The notes: generated by a model not told the origin, from the letters alone. 64,000 nt of DNA from Desemzia sp. RIT 804 (GCF_016892605.1 NZ_JAFEMV010000007.1:23816-87815), one strand, 5' to 3'; positions 42,829-53,652 are shown, numbered from the stretch's first letter. A program made the numbers and translations.

Positions 42829-45198
42829 CTAATTATTTTTCCATTTCCATTCTGTCACTTCTGGTATATCTTTTCCTTCTTCACGAATATAATCATGGTG
42901 TTTTTGCAACAGGTCATCCATTTCTTTTGTAAAACCATCTGAAGTCCACCCTAATCCAACTGAAGCAACAGATTTAGCTAATGTGAACCGATCCATTTTA
43001 TTGAGTACGCGCATATCAAATGGTGTGGTAACATTTCCATTCTCTCGATACCCATGAACCGTTAAGTTGCGATTATTACGATCGAAAAACATATCGCGTA
43101 TCAATCCTTCATAGCCATGATAAGCAAATACGATCGGAGTATCTTTAGTAAAATAAGCATCAAACTCTTTGTCACTCAACCCATGAGCTGCTTTACGCTG
43201 ACTTCTTAGAATCAGTAAATCCACTACATTGATAAAGCGAATTTTTAGTTTTGGAAAATGTTCCCGTAAAATCGAAACAGCTGCTAAAGCTTCCAAATTA
43301 GACTCTGTCCCACCTGCTGCGACAACCACATCAGGCTCACCATCGTCATCACTACTGGCCCAATCGATAATCTTCAAACCTTTATCTGCTAATTCTTCTG
43401 CTTCTTCTAGACTATAAAATTGTGGACGTGGGTGTTTGCTGGAAACAATCAAATTGATTTTTTGCTCTGACTGAAACACTTTATGCATTACTGCCAGTAA
43501 AGAATTAGCGTCTGCTGGAAGATACTCTCGAATGAACTCAGCTTTCTTTTCCGCTAAATGAGTTAAAATACCCGGGTCTTGATGAGTATAACCGTTATGA
43601 TCTTGTTGGAAAACTGTTGACGAAGCCATAATATTTAACGAAGGATACTTTTTACGCCAGGAGAGTTCATTTGCCTTACGCAGCCATTTGAAATGCTGTG
43701 TCAGCATCGAATCAACAACACGTAAGAATCCTTCATAGCTGACAAAAAATCCATGTCTTCCTGTTAAGACGTATCCTTCCAACCAACCTTCTGCTTGATT
43801 TTCAGATAGTTGTGAATCAATAACTCTTCCGGTTGCAGATTGAAACTCATCTTCTGGTTCTTTGATCGACTCCATCCACTGGCGATTGGTGACTTCAAAT
43901 ACGCGGTCCAATCGATTGGATTTCATTTCATCTGTACTGAACAGACGGAAATTGGTTGGGTTTTCTGTCACGATATCACGCACAAAACTTCCAAACTCAG
44001 TCATATCTTGAGCATCTTCTGCTCCAGGCTCGGCAATATCCAATACATAGTTCCGCCAATCGGGAAGCTTCAACGGTTTAGGCTCAATTCCTCCATTGGC
44101 GATAGGATTCATAGCCATACGTTGACTGTCTTTTGGAGCAATGTTCTTGATTTCTGAAATTAAAGTACCTTGTTCATCAAATAACTCTTCAGGTCGGTAC
44201 GATTTTAACCACTTCACTAATGTATCGATGTGTTCCATATCTTCTTGATCTACCGGTATAGGGATTTGATGAGAACGGAACGAGCCTTCAATAGGTTCAT
44301 TCTCCCATTCAACAGGACCAGTCCATCCTTTAGGCGTACGTACGATCAAAACAGGCCACTTCGGCATTTTAGCTTCTTCCGCACTTTTTTCTCGTGCAGA
44401 TTCTTGAATGGTGCGAATTTTTTCTATAACGGAATCCAATTTTTCTGCCATTTCAGGATGGATTTTTTCTGGAGCAGATCCCTCTACAAAAATAGGCTCC
44501 CATCCCATTCCGCTAAAGTAGTCCGTTAATTCTTCATCTGTTTTTCTAGAAAGAATCGTCGGATTAGCAATTTTATATTCATTCAAATGTAAAATCGGCA
44601 ACACTGCTCCATCCGTTACCGGATTGATGAATACATTGGAAAACCAAGAAGCAGCCAATGCGCCAGTCTCTGCTTCTCCGTCTCCGATCGTTACTGCCGC
44701 AACCACATCTGGATTATCTAAAATCGATCCTACAGCATGTGATAAAGAATAACCTAGTTCTCCACCTTCATGAATGGAACCAGGCGTTTCTGGAGCTGCA
44801 TGGGAGCCAACTCCACCTGGAAAAGAAAACTGCTTGAACAATTTTTGTAAACCAGCTTCATCCTCTGTGATATCAGGATAGATTTCTGTGTAACTACCAT
44901 CTAAATAAGCATTAGACACCATGACTTGTCCACCATGGCCTGGTCCTTCAATAAAAAACATATTTAAGTTGTATTTATTGATGACTCGATTCAAATGCGC
45001 ATAAATCATATTTTGCCCTGGTATAGTACCCCAGTGGCCTATTGGATTGGCTTTTAAATCATTGGCTTCTATTGGTCTTTTTAATAAAGGATTGTCTTTT
45101 AAATACAATTGCCCTACAGAAATATAGTTCGCTGCTCGCCACCAAGCATCTACTTTATCCATATAATCTTTTGAAGAATAATCTACCGTATTCGCCAT
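42829..45198 (-). CDS. xpkA: Phosphoketolase (xylulose-5-phosphate/fructose-6-phosphate)
   Basis: 789 residues, full family length. Thiamine-diphosphate domain motifs [56 protein letters not shown] (Mg-binding GDGE) and the SFRSHQIPI loop are intact. The C-terminal domain has [11 protein letters not shown] and the [10 protein letters not shown] segment. Splits xylulose-5-phosphate (and perhaps fructose-6-phosphate) to acetyl-phosphate, the key step of heterolactic and pentose fermentation. Own promoter upstream; GGGG 10-11 bp before the ATG. Confidence 0.96.
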   Translation of the reverse strand: MANTVDYSSKDYMDKVDAWWRAANYISVGQLYLKDNPLLKRPIEANDLKANPIGHWGTIPGQNMIYAHLNRVINKYNLNMFFIEGPGHGGQVMVSNAYLDGSYTEIYPDITEDEAGLQKLFKQFSFPGGVGSHAAPETPGSIHEGGELGYSLSHAVGSILDNPDVVAAVTIGDGEAETGALAASWFSNVFINPVTDGAVLPILHLNEYKIANPTILSRKTDEELTDYFSGMGWEPIFVEGSAPEKIHPEMAEKLDSVIEKIRTIQESAREKSAEEAKMPKWPVLIVRTPKGWTGPVEWENEPIEGSFRSHQIPIPVDQEDMEHIDTLVKWLKSYRPEELFDEQGTLISEIKNIAPKDSQRMAMNPIANGGIEPKPLKLPDWRNYVLDIAEPGAEDAQDMTEFGSFVRDIVTENPTNFRLFSTDEMKSNRLDRVFEVTNRQWMESIKEPEDEFQSATGRVIDSQLSENQAEGWLEGYVLTGRHGFFVSYEGFLRVVDSMLTQHFKWLRKANELSWRKKYPSLNIMASSTVFQQDHNGYTHQDPGILTHLAEKKAEFIREYLPADANSLLAVMHKVFQSEQKINLIVSSKHPRPQFYSLEEAEELADKGLKIIDWASSDDDGEPDVVVAAGGTESNLEALAAVSILREHFPKLKIRFINVVDLLILRSQRKAAHGLSDKEFDAYFTKDTPIVFAYHGYEGLIRDMFFDRNNRNLTVHGYRENGNVTTPFDMRVLNKMDRFTLAKSVASVGLGWTSDGFTKEMDDLLQKHHDYIREEGKDIPEVTEWKWKNN

Positions 45199-45230
45199 TT
45201 TCAGGACCCCTTTTTATTTTCTATGCCTTT

Positions 45231-45260
45231 ACTATAACTTTTTTACCTAGATAGATACAA
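45231..45260 (-). promoter_or_regulatory. Promoter of the phosphoketolase gene
   Basis: Minus strand TTGTAT (45255-45260), 18 bp, TATAGT (45231-45236). Confidence 0.6.
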
Positions 45261-45279
45261 TTATTTGAAACGGTGAAAC

Positions 45280-45323
45280 CTAAAAAAGCTTTAGCAAAAC
45301 AATTATGTTCTACCAAAGCTTCC
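45280..45323 (-). terminator. Intrinsic terminator of the glycosyltransferase gene at 45362
   Basis: AAGCTTTGGTAGAACA and TTGTTTTGCTAAAGCTT pair on the minus strand with two mismatches (45286-45321), then TTTTTA. Confidence 0.82.
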
Positions 45324-45361
45324 CTCTACTAAAGTCAAAATAAACAATATTTTATCTACTT

Positions 45362-46429
45362 TTACTGCAAACCCAATATTTCTAGTATTTCATCTTTCTG
45401 ATTAGTATACTGATTCAGCCGTTCAAATGAAATCTCTCGATCAGCTTTTGCTTCCAAAGCTGTAATATCTAAAGATGTCAACTCACTTTCTTTGATCGAA
45501 ATAGCCACGTGGTTTTCAGTTAAACGCTGAATGTTATGTGAATCTTCCAAAACACTTTCGCGTTCAATCAAAACCATTTTTTTATTCGCCGTAATCGCTT
45601 CAGAAATCGTTCCCCAGCCTGCTTTAGCAATCACCAAGTCACTAGCTGCAACATAATTATGTGTGTCCAACGTATTCGTCGGTAGTTCCACTACATTATC
45701 GCTTCCGGTAACAGTCACACCGCTGGTCTTAAAAATTGTTCCGTTATAATTTTCAACATGTATATTATCTATCGTTACAGCTTTTCCACAAGAAATAAAA
45801 ATACTAGATCCATAATATTGCTTAAGATCGCTAATTTTTCTCCAGTTTAACTCTCGAGCTACAAATCCAATCTCTTTCTTAGGAACCGTAATACTCTTCA
45901 TTGGAAGAGCCAATGAATACTCGATAAATACATCAAAGTGAGAATAAGCTGCTTTAAAAACATCAATGATCTCTTGGTTTATGTAAAAGTATTCGTATTG
46001 TTCCACCCAAGTAAAGTTAGATAATCCAATAGTCCGTACATTTAATTCTTTTCCTACTAAAGCCCCAATTGGAGTGATATCGCTAATAATACATTCGATT
46101 TCTAATGTCTTTAACTTCGCTACTTCATTTGAAATGATCTCTTCCCATTTTCCAACGAAATTGATCAACTGCTTTTCTGTTTCTTTAGTATCCACTACTA
46201 AACTATTATTAGCGGTCACAAGGCCAACATCTGTCTGGAAATCGTTAAACTGTATCCGATCTTTGTATTCTGTTAAGTAACTTCTAGCAAAATCGTTTTG
46301 ATATTTCCCGCACACTAAATAAACATGGTAACTCGTTTTTTCCATTATTTCTTTGATAACTGCTAAACTTCTCGTCATATGGCCAAATCCATGAGAGGAT
46401 ACATAAAAAACTACCCATTTTTGAGTCAT
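45362..46429 (-). CDS. MurG-like (GT28-type) glycosyltransferase family protein
   Basis: 355 residues of GT-B fold. The N-terminal loop YVSSHGFGHMTRSLAVIKEI resembles the GxGH entry of MurG-like and GT28 proteins. The nucleotide-sugar site region ASDLVIAKAGWGTISEAITANKKMVLIERE near 262-291 has the usual GxGTxxE motif. No signal peptide or membrane segment. Probably transfers or recognises a nucleotide sugar in surface polysaccharide synthesis, or acts in sugar-phosphate salvage as in some relatives. GGAGGAG 6 bp before the ATG. Confidence 0.72.
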   Translation of the reverse strand: MTQKWVVFYVSSHGFGHMTRSLAVIKEIMEKTSYHVYLVCGKYQNDFARSYLTEYKDRIQFNDFQTDVGLVTANNSLVVDTKETEKQLINFVGKWEEIISNEVAKLKTLEIECIISDITPIGALVGKELNVRTIGLSNFTWVEQYEYFYINQEIIDVFKAAYSHFDVFIEYSLALPMKSITVPKKEIGFVARELNWRKISDLKQYYGSSIFISCGKAVTIDNIHVENYNGTIFKTSGVTVTGSDNVVELPTNTLDTHNYVAASDLVIAKAGWGTISEAITANKKMVLIERESVLEDSHNIQRLTENHVAISIKESELTSLDITALEAKADREISFERLNQYTNQKDEILEILGLQ

Positions 46430-46461
46430 TAAACTCCTCCAAAATACTTTTTTTCACAAAG

Positions 46462-46502
46462 AAAAGACTAATTTGCATTTGTCACACAAATTAGTCTAGT
46501 CA
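46462..46502 (-). terminator. Intrinsic terminator of ugd
   Basis: GACTAATTTG pairs with CAAATTAGTC (46466-46475 with 46487-46496), then TTTTCTTTG on the minus strand, just after the ugd stop. Confidence 0.8.
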
Positions 46503-46505
46503 ACC

Positions 46506-47672
46506 TTAGTTGTTGTGGTATAAATCTCTTGTATAAATTTTGTCTTCAACATCTGCTAATTCATCTGTAAAACGGTTTGTCACGATCACATCAGACATTT
46601 TTTTGAATTCTTCCAAGTCACGAATCACTCTTGAATGGTAAAATTCATCTTCTTTCAGAACTGGTTCATAAACCACTACTTCGATTCCTTTAGCTTTGAT
46701 GCGTTTCATGATCCCTTGGATCGAAGAAGCTCTAAAATTGTCTGAATTTGTTTTCATTGTCAAACGATAAATCCCCACTACCTTAGGATCTTTAGCCACT
46801 ACTTGTGACGCTAAGAAATCTTTTCTCGTTCTGTTTGCATCTACAATAGCCCCAATGATATTGTTTGGAACGTCTTCATAATTGGCCAATAATTGTTTGG
46901 TATCTTTTGGTAAGCAGTATCCACCATAACCAAATGAAGGGTTATTGTAATGCGTACCGATACGCGGATCCAATCCAACGCCATCAATGATCGATTTAGA
47001 GTCTAGTCCTCTTACTTCAGCGTAAGTGTCTAACTCATTAATATAAGCTACCCGTAAAGCTAAATACGTATTAGAGAATAATTTTACCGCTTCAGCTTCT
47101 GTTGATTCCATAAACAACACATCAATGTCTTCTTTAAGAGCTCCTTGAACCATCAAACCTGCAAAGGCTGTTGCTTTTTCTGTTGTAGCTCCTACAATAA
47201 TTCTAGATGGATATAAATTATCATACAACGCATTTCCTTCTCTTAAAAATTCAGGAGAGAAAATAATGTTTTCGGTGTGGTATTTTTCATTGGTCTCTTT
47301 AGTATAACCAACTGGTATCGTTGATTTGATGATCATCGTTGCATTTGGCGCATATTTCAACACGTCTTCGATCACAACTTCTACAGCCGATGTATCAAAA
47401 TAATTTTTCTTATCATCGTAGTTTGTTGGTGCAGCTATTACAACTAATTCTGTTTCTTCGTATGCAAATTCTTTATCAGTTGTAGCAGTCAAATCCAACT
47501 CTTTAGTCACTAAATACTCTTCAATTTCTTTATCTACGATTGGCGATTTTTTATTGTTGATCAACTCTACTTTCTCAGGAACGATTTCTAACGCACGCAC
47601 ACGATTGTGTTGTGCTAATAAAACAGCATTAGATAAACCAACATATCCCAATCCTACTACAGTAATGTTCAT
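46506..47672 (-). CDS. ugd: UDP-glucose 6-dehydrogenase
   Basis: 388 residues, shorter class of UDP-sugar dehydrogenases. The Rossmann start is [37 protein letters not shown] and [12 protein letters not shown] follow. [15 protein letters not shown] and the catalytic Cys in [18 protein letters not shown] near 255-272 are intact. Makes UDP-glucuronate from UDP-glucose (GalU). Ends with a terminator that separates it from the glycosyltransferase gene. Confidence 0.92.
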   Translation of the reverse strand: MNITVVGLGYVGLSNAVLLAQHNRVRALEIVPEKVELINNKKSPIVDKEIEEYLVTKELDLTATTDKEFAYEETELVVIAAPTNYDDKKNYFDTSAVEVVIEDVLKYAPNATMIIKSTIPVGYTKETNEKYHTENIIFSPEFLREGNALYDNLYPSRIIVGATTEKATAFAGLMVQGALKEDIDVLFMESTEAEAVKLFSNTYLALRVAYINELDTYAEVRGLDSKSIIDGVGLDPRIGTHYNNPSFGYGGYCLPKDTKQLLANYEDVPNNIIGAIVDANRTRKDFLASQVVAKDPKVVGIYRLTMKTNSDNFRASSIQGIMKRIKAKGIEVVVYEPVLKEDEFYHSRVIRDLEEFKKMSDVIVTNRFTDELADVEDKIYTRDLYHNN

Positions 47673-47775
47673 TAATGTGCACTTCCTCTTTTGTTATCTA
47701 TTCAATAATAATCTAATGTTAGCAAAAAAAACACGATAAAACAATCGTTTTTGACATTTGTCGAAAGAAAGTAAG

Positions 47776-47803
47776 AAAGTCCATGAATTCAATCATGGAC
47801 TTT
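47776..47803 (-). terminator. Hairpin after the LTA-synthase-like gene
   Basis: AAAGTCCATGA-ATTCAA-TCATGGACTTT, perfect 11-bp stem. The minus strand then reads CTTACTTTCTTTCG. Nearly the same hairpin occurs at 50135-50160. Confidence 0.65.
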
Positions 47804-47901
47804 GCTTCTACAGAATAAGCATATTATTTATTTTTTATATGAGTTTAAATAATCACGTTCTTCACAAAACAAGTGTTATACAACATAAATAAGCTTAAAG
47901 A

Positions 47902-49764
47902 TTATTCAAAAAAATCACTATCTGAACTATAATTATTTCCTGTTGTTATATCATAAAGAATCAAATTATATTCTTCTAATATTTGTTTTGTTTCTTCGGA
48001 TAATTGTGCTCTTGCAGTTTTCGCTTCTTTTTCTCCACTTTCAACATATATTCCTTTTTCAAATGCAGGTAACTTTTCTTCTAAACTTATCAGTAAAGCA
48101 TCGAAAGCAGAAACAGGTATATTAGTTTGTTCTAACACATGATTTTTAAAGTAGATTGGACTAATAACGTTAATATCCTCATTTTCCTCGGAAAAGTTAC
48201 TGTACAAAAACATTGGCGTTTTATGCATCACAAACTTTCCATTTATCCCATATAAATGCTCTCCATATATTTTAGGCAAGTGGTCTCCCCAGAATACCAC
48301 TAAAGTCTTTTCAGAAAATTGATCCAATTGATCTAAAAGAGCAGATATAGCTTTGTCACTGTATGATATATCTTGCAAATAATTAGCTGCTTCATTATTA
48401 TTTGGAGCTCCATTCACGCTGAACTCTACTTCTGTATACTTGTCTATATAACTAGAATGATTTTGCATAGTCACTAAATGGATAAAATCGCTATTTTTAG
48501 ATTCTTGTAATCTATACATAACTTCTTTGTATGCAGATTCATCAGATATAAACATATTACTATCTTTTTTTTCCGTATATTTCATTGTTTCATCATATAC
48601 AAATTTATCAAAGCCTAGACTTTTATAAGCATCTGTTCGCTTATACATAGTCGTTTTATACGGATGAATAGCCGTAGTATCATAATTATACATCTTTAAG
48701 TAGGATGCTATAGAAGGATATTGGCTCAATGAATTTGTTAACTGAATAAAAGGCGTAGTAAGTGCTGGTGCTAGCGGCTCTAATGATATTCCAGTTAATG
48801 CTTCAAATTCTACATTAGCAGTTCCCCCTCCGTATCCAGGAGATAAAATCTCTCCTTTTTTTTCGTTTTCCATAATATTTCTCATGTTAGGCATTGGGTC
48901 GTCAGATACTTCAATCCCTTCAATTTTTAAAGGATCAGAAAAACTTTCATTCATTATAAATATTATATTTACATTATCTAGAGTTGTATCTTTTTTTTCA
49001 TTTATTTTTTCAGATTCTATTTTGTATTTATTGCTTATTTCGATAATCTTTTCTTTTGAATAATTTTCGGGCGTCTCCATAGCTGGTGTATTTAAATTAA
49101 ACAAAAAGCCAGCTAAAAAACCATTATTTCTGTAATTTTGCTGCTGATTATAGTTTACCCAAATTGCTTGATTTGAAAAAACTGCCTTCACTTTATTATC
49201 AGGTTGATTAAACTGCGTCACATAAGATATCACAAAAGTCATTGCAAAGATAAAAAATATTCTAAGCATCAAAGGTAGCTTAATTTCATTTCTTTTTCTT
49301 TTTTTATAATATGAAAAAACCAATCCAAGAATAACTAAAAATAATAAGATTAGTCCAAATGCAATAATAACAACTTTTTTATCTACCATACCTACCAGTG
49401 ATCTTATATCGCTAATCATAGTAAGATCTGATGGATACAAGGGCTCATTTCTATAAATTAACTTTTGCTGATCAACAAACCCCAGAACAGTAGTAGCAAA
49501 GAAAATTATTATAGCAGATAAAAATTTATATCTAAAAATAGACACTAACCATAAATAACAAAGAATCATTACTAAAGATTGAAGCAAAAATAATTTAGTC
49601 CTTTCTTCTGTAATGTATTGGATGACTAATGGCATGTTATATTGCAAATGAAAATATTGGAAAAGAATTACTGTGCTGACGCCGATTAGTATACTGATAA
49701 ATACTAAAATAAATATATTTGCTGTGTATTTTCCAGCTTTAGTTTTAAAAATATCTTGGGACAA
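47902..49764 (-). CDS. LTA synthase family protein (phosphoglycerol transferase-like)
   Basis: 620 residues. About five N-terminal membrane helices (about 15-38, 52-68, 75-92, 122-145, 160-185) precede an extracellular sulfatase-fold domain. Mn-binding Glu lies in IIFIMNESFSDP, the catalytic Thr in GYGGGTANVEFEALTG, and VVFWGDHLPKIYG carries the later Asp and His ligands. Relatives transfer glycerol-phosphate from phosphatidylglycerol to lipoteichoic acid or other glycans. TTG start with AAGGAG 8 bp upstream. It lies within the polysaccharide region, so it may decorate the surface polymer (inference). Confidence 0.88.
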   Translation of the reverse strand: MSQDIFKTKAGKYTANIFILVFISILIGVSTVILFQYFHLQYNMPLVIQYITEERTKLFLLQSLVMILCYLWLVSIFRYKFLSAIIIFFATTVLGFVDQQKLIYRNEPLYPSDLTMISDIRSLVGMVDKKVVIIAFGLILLFLVILGLVFSYYKKRKRNEIKLPLMLRIFFIFAMTFVISYVTQFNQPDNKVKAVFSNQAIWVNYNQQQNYRNNGFLAGFLFNLNTPAMETPENYSKEKIIEISNKYKIESEKINEKKDTTLDNVNIIFIMNESFSDPLKIEGIEVSDDPMPNMRNIMENEKKGEILSPGYGGGTANVEFEALTGISLEPLAPALTTPFIQLTNSLSQYPSIASYLKMYNYDTTAIHPYKTTMYKRTDAYKSLGFDKFVYDETMKYTEKKDSNMFISDESAYKEVMYRLQESKNSDFIHLVTMQNHSSYIDKYTEVEFSVNGAPNNNEAANYLQDISYSDKAISALLDQLDQFSEKTLVVFWGDHLPKIYGEHLYGINGKFVMHKTPMFLYSNFSEENEDINVISPIYFKNHVLEQTNIPVSAFDALLISLEEKLPAFEKGIYVESGEKEAKTARAQLSEETKQILEEYNLILYDITTGNNYSSDSDFFE

Positions 49765-50020
49765 ATTTATTACTCCTTTTTAAATAATCTGTTTGCTTCA
49801 ATTATTGTAACATTTAAATGGAAAAAATTTACGTTAACTTTATACTTTAACAAACTGTACATATTTAAGTATTTTTCAAAAAACTTTTACCTTTGCCATT
49901 CACTAATGGTCCTTTGAAAGGAACCTATAAAAAATCAAAGAATTGAAGTGTAGTTTCTTCGTGTCTTTGTAATTTTATGAAGTTCAACACACATCCTTCT
50001 ATTCTCATAATACGATTCCA
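49765..50020. other. Gap upstream of the LTA-synthase-like gene
   Basis: AT-rich, no gene. TACAAT near 49802 on the minus strand may be a -10, with no clear -35. Nothing else was recognised between here and the hairpins at 50021-50160. Confidence 0.35.
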
Positions 50021-50066
50021 AAATAAAAAAGATAGAGCATTCAAACGAATTCGTTTAAATACTCTA
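50021..50066 (-). terminator. Intrinsic terminator after the nucleotide-sugar dehydrogenase
   Basis: ATAGAG...CTCTAT arms with the inner palindrome AAACGAATTCGTTT (about 50030-50066), then CTTTTTTATTTT on the minus strand. Confidence 0.78.
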
Positions 50067-50134
50067 TTGGGCATCTCATTATATTAGTTTATTTTTTGGA
50101 TAAAACGCCAAAAATTTTTCGCAAGAGAGTAGAG

Positions 50135-50160
50135 AAGTCCATGAATGCAATCATGGACTT
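50135..50160 (-). terminator. Hairpin after the nucleotide-sugar dehydrogenase gene
   Basis: AAGTCCATGA-ATGCAA-TCATGGACTT, perfect 10-bp stem. Almost identical to the hairpin at 47776-47803. Poor T tract, so the hairpin at 50021-50066 is the likelier end point. Confidence 0.55.
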
Positions 50161-50223
50161 TATAAGGAAGTATTTTCCATGATTACTTTAGACAGTATAT
50201 CTTATTGTTGATGTTTATTGGAA

Positions 50224-51546
50224 TTATAGATTCCAATAAACAAAATTTTCTCTCAGAAAGGCTTCTTTATCTAGTTTACTTTTTATATCAAAAATAATTT
50301 TTTTATCATCTTTTGTATCTTCAAAAAATTTATTAAATTGATCAACTGTCATACTTGCAAACTCATCGTGTGCAACAGCCATAACAATACAATCAGCGTC
50401 TGTTATTTTTTCCATATCTACTAATTCAATGTTGTATTCATTTTTAGTTTCATTAAAATCTGCTTGAGGATCGACTACAGTTGGTTTGATTTCATATTCA
50501 TTTAATCTAGCAATAATGTCTTCAACTTTTGAGTTTCTTATATCAGGAGTATTTTCTTTAAATGTAATACCCATGATAACAACCTTTGCATCTCTAACAG
50601 TTTTACCTGCAAGAATTAATTCTTTAATAATAGCATCTGCAACATAAGATCCCATTCCATCATTAATTTTTCTTCCAGAAAGAACAATTTGAGAATGATA
50701 ACCTAACTTTTCAGCTTCATAAATAAAATAGTATGGATCAACTCCTATACAATGACCACCAACTAATCCAGGATAAAAACCTAGAGAATTCCACTTCGTA
50801 TTCATTGCTTCAACAACTTCATTCGTATCGATTCCCATTTTGTCAAAGACCATGGCTAATTCATTCATGAAAGCTATATTAATATCACGTTGACTATTTT
50901 CTACAACTTTTGCAGCTTCTGCAACCTTGATAGACTTTGCTCTGTGTACGCCTGCATCAATTACTATTTCATAAACTTTAGCTATTGTATCAAGACTATC
51001 CTCATCAATACCTGACACAATTTTTATGATGTTCTCAAGAGTATGAACTTTATCACCTGGATTAATTCTTTCAGGTGAATATCCAACTTTGAAATCAATC
51101 CCACATTTAAGTCCAGATTCTTCTTCTAAAATTGGAATACAAATGTCCTCAGTGACTCCCGGATATACAGTTGATTCATACACTACAATCGACCCTTTAG
51201 TCAAATGTTTTCCTAAAATTCTACTTGCCCCTTCGACAGGATTAAGATTAGGAGTTTTGTCAGTATTGATTGGTGTTGGAACAGCTATTATATGAAATTT
51301 AGCTTCATTTAATTTACTTTCATCAGAAGTGAACTCTACGGTTGAATTTCCTATTACTTCATCTCCAACTTCTTTCGTTGGATCAATTCCATTCTTATAC
51401 TGTTCGATTTTACTTTTATTTAAATCAAAACCAATTACGTTTGTACCTTTATTTGCAAAGGCAACTGCTATTGGCATTCCTACATAACCTAATCCTATTA
51501 AGGAAATCTTTTCACCGTTATTGATAATTTTTTCATATAAATCCAT
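50224..51546 (-). CDS. UDP-N-acetyl-hexosamine dehydrogenase (TviB/WbpA/Cap5L-like)
   Basis: 440 residues, the longer class of nucleotide-sugar dehydrogenases. NAD loop SLIGLGYVGMPIAVAFANKG. VPTPINTDKTPNLNPVEGAS, VYESTVYPGVTEDICIPILE and GYSPERINPGDK are typical of enzymes oxidising UDP-GalNAc, UDP-GlcNAc or UDP-ManNAc. The catalytic Cys lies in GLVGGHCIGVDPYYF near 257-271. It gives a uronic acid of an amino sugar for the surface polymer. The exact epimer cannot be read from sequence. GGAGAG 8 bp before the ATG. Confidence 0.9.
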   Translation of the reverse strand: MDLYEKIINNGEKISLIGLGYVGMPIAVAFANKGTNVIGFDLNKSKIEQYKNGIDPTKEVGDEVIGNSTVEFTSDESKLNEAKFHIIAVPTPINTDKTPNLNPVEGASRILGKHLTKGSIVVYESTVYPGVTEDICIPILEEESGLKCGIDFKVGYSPERINPGDKVHTLENIIKIVSGIDEDSLDTIAKVYEIVIDAGVHRAKSIKVAEAAKVVENSQRDINIAFMNELAMVFDKMGIDTNEVVEAMNTKWNSLGFYPGLVGGHCIGVDPYYFIYEAEKLGYHSQIVLSGRKINDGMGSYVADAIIKELILAGKTVRDAKVVIMGITFKENTPDIRNSKVEDIIARLNEYEIKPTVVDPQADFNETKNEYNIELVDMEKITDADCIVMAVAHDEFASMTVDQFNKFFEDTKDDKKIIFDIKSKLDKEAFLRENFVYWNL

Positions 51547-51741
51547 GATTTCTCTCCTTTAACTATAAAACCTAATGCTGTATTCTAATTCTTTCACTAT
51601 TCATGAATACTAATTTTTAAAACCACATACGAAATATTCATTTGATTAAAAGCCATTATTCATTATATACCACACAAATCTTTTTGTACATTTTGTTTTT
51701 ATTAGAGTTTTATTAGGTTTAAAATCATAATATACTTTAAC

Positions 51742-51784
51742 ACGAATAAAAAAAGAATAGGAGTGTATAAATTCCTATTCTTTA
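51742..51784 (-). terminator. Intrinsic terminator of the LCP gene
   Basis: GAATAGGA (51755-51762) pairs with TCCTATTC (51773-51780); the minus strand continues TTTTTTTATTCG. Confidence 0.82.
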
Positions 51785-51817
51785 AAGTTATTTTATTGTA
51801 TCTGATCAAAAATGATC

Positions 51818-52786
51818 TTATTCGATTTCAAGTTGCTCTTTCAATGTATTCGAAACCTCAGCAAGTTCACTATCACTGATAATAGCATAATAGATACCGT
51901 CGATCTTTGTTCCAGAACCTTCTAATTGAATTTGTTCAACATTTGAAACAGCACCTCTATAATCATTGAAAATAGAAACCATGTTATCAAAAGTAAGATT
52001 TGTCTGCATATTATTTTCTAGAGTACCTAGTACTCCTTGGTAATTCATAATAGTAGAGAACGAAGCTACTTTCTTCATTGCCGCTTCGATAATTTGTCTT
52101 TGACGAGCTTGGCGTCCATAATCCCCATTCGGATCATCGTAACGCATACGAGAATAAGCTAAAGCTGCATCCCCATCTAAAGTTGTCGTTTGACCTTCAG
52201 TAAATGAATAGCCATCATAGTTAAAAGATAAATTATGTGTAACTTGTACTCCATCTAAAGCATCAACAATATCTTTTACCCCTTGCATGTTTACTTCAAC
52301 ATAATAATCAATTGGTACATCCAAAAGATTTTGAACCGTATTGACAGACATCGAAACACCACCAAAAGCATAAGCATGATTGATTTTATCCATCGTTCCA
52401 CGTCCAATGATTTCCGTATATGTATCTCTTGGGATACTTACTATGGATGTTTGATTCGTATTTGGATTAACCGTCACTATCATCATAGTATCTGATCTAC
52501 CTTGTTCTGTACGGCCTAAGTCACCTGTATCTACCCCTAATAACAAAATAGAAAACGGATCTTTATTGCCGACTTCAATCGGTTTTTCACGAAATTCATT
52601 TTTGTCAACCTCTTGATAAATTTCATCAGTTGTACGTGTTACATCACTATAAACTTTCCATACAAAAATACCTGCTGCTATAAGTAAAACTAAAAAAATG
52701 ATTCCAATAGAACAGCCTAATTTTTTTAAAAATGAGCTTTTCTTCTTCTCAGGTTTTCTACGTTTAGTACGTGTATTATTATCCAT
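51818..52786 (-). CDS. LytR-CpsA-Psr (LCP) family glycopolymer transferase
   Basis: 322 residues. A basic N-terminus (RTKRRKPEKKKS), then one membrane helix (about 27-47) and an extracellular LCP domain. FSILLLGVDTGDLGRTEQGRSDTMMIVTVNP, SIPRDTYTEIIGRGTMDKINHAYAFGG and YSRMRYDDPNGDYGRQARQRQII hold the conserved Arg and Asp residues that bind the polyprenyl-pyrophosphate. Attaches teichoic acid or capsule polymers to peptidoglycan. Placed in the polysaccharide region. AGGA 8 bp before ATG 52786. Confidence 0.92.
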   Translation of the reverse strand: MDNNTRTKRRKPEKKKSSFLKKLGCSIGIIFLVLLIAAGIFVWKVYSDVTRTTDEIYQEVDKNEFREKPIEVGNKDPFSILLLGVDTGDLGRTEQGRSDTMMIVTVNPNTNQTSIVSIPRDTYTEIIGRGTMDKINHAYAFGGVSMSVNTVQNLLDVPIDYYVEVNMQGVKDIVDALDGVQVTHNLSFNYDGYSFTEGQTTTLDGDAALAYSRMRYDDPNGDYGRQARQRQIIEAAMKKVASFSTIMNYQGVLGTLENNMQTNLTFDNMVSIFNDYRGAVSNVEQIQLEGSGTKIDGIYYAIISDSELAEVSNTLKEQLEIE

Positions 52787-53165
52787 GTTTTTCCTGCTTT
52801 CATAAATTCATATTATTTAGTACTTTACATAAATTTATATTACCATATTTATTTATTTAAAAACAGACCATAAATATAGAAGCTTTTAATCAAGCGTGCT
52901 ATGCTATTGTTCTAATAGCTACGCCAGTAATGAAAGGTTATTTGTGTTATGTATTTTCATTGATTCCATAACTAAGTTGACGCTTTCACTTAATTTAGCC
53001 CTACTAACATTTTTATAAATACATTCATAAGTTGATTTCTAAAGTTTATATCCAAGCTAAGTTAATATAGAAGCCGCCGATTGTAAGATTAAGCTAGACA
53101 AATAAAAAAGCCATTCGTGGTACACACAAAATGTATTTCCGACCAAAGAAAACATAGGAGTACTC
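52787..53165. other. Gap upstream of the LCP gene
   Basis: About 380 bp of AT-rich DNA with no gene. It may carry the LCP promoter, but no strong -35/-10 pair was found. It borders the IS30 remnant and may contain its degraded end. Confidence 0.35.
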
Positions 53166-53612
53166 ATGAATGGGCTGCACCTAACTTACCACTGAAGAAC
53201 TTGTAATGATAGAAGCTTGCTTCCATCAAAACTTTTCTATTTTGAAAATTGTTACTTACTTTGGCCGTTCATGTCAGACAATTCATAACGTAGTCACTTT
53301 CCTAAGAAAATGATTCACCGCTCTTGATTACTTTAAACAGTACAATGAAAACAAGAAACGTTGCGGTAGGCACTCTATTTCTTTACCGTATGTTCAACAA
53401 GTTTACATTCAAAAGAGGATTGCTAATATTGGCCCCCAGATGTCATTATTGATCATAAGGTAAGAGATATTTCTAACTTGGTACAAGCCTTGTATCGATA
53501 GTTCAAGAAATAAATTTTTGATCAAACAACCTTTCCAATGAAAGTAAAATGTAAGGTAAATGGCCATAAAGAAAAATTCGAGAGACAAGCTTTCAATGAG
53601 TGGAAACTGTCT
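53166..53612 (+). pseudogene. Decayed IS30-family transposase remnant
   Basis: Translated pieces in shifting frames read LTTEELVMIEACFHQNFSIL, KIVTYFGRSCQTIHNVVTFL (HTH), then a stop. After it come FTALDYFKQYNENKKRCGRH and SISLPYVQQVYIQKRI, a break, and TFPMKVKCKVNGHKEKFERQ AF. The order and spacing match the N-terminal third and the KGKRKPNGH segment of IS30-type transposases of Lactobacillales. At least one in-frame stop, several frameshifts and loss of the DDE catalytic half make it inactive. It marks past insertion into the polysaccharide locus. Confidence 0.8.
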
Positions 53613-53652
53613 AAATTAATTGAATAAACGAAATATTTATATTGAGAACATT

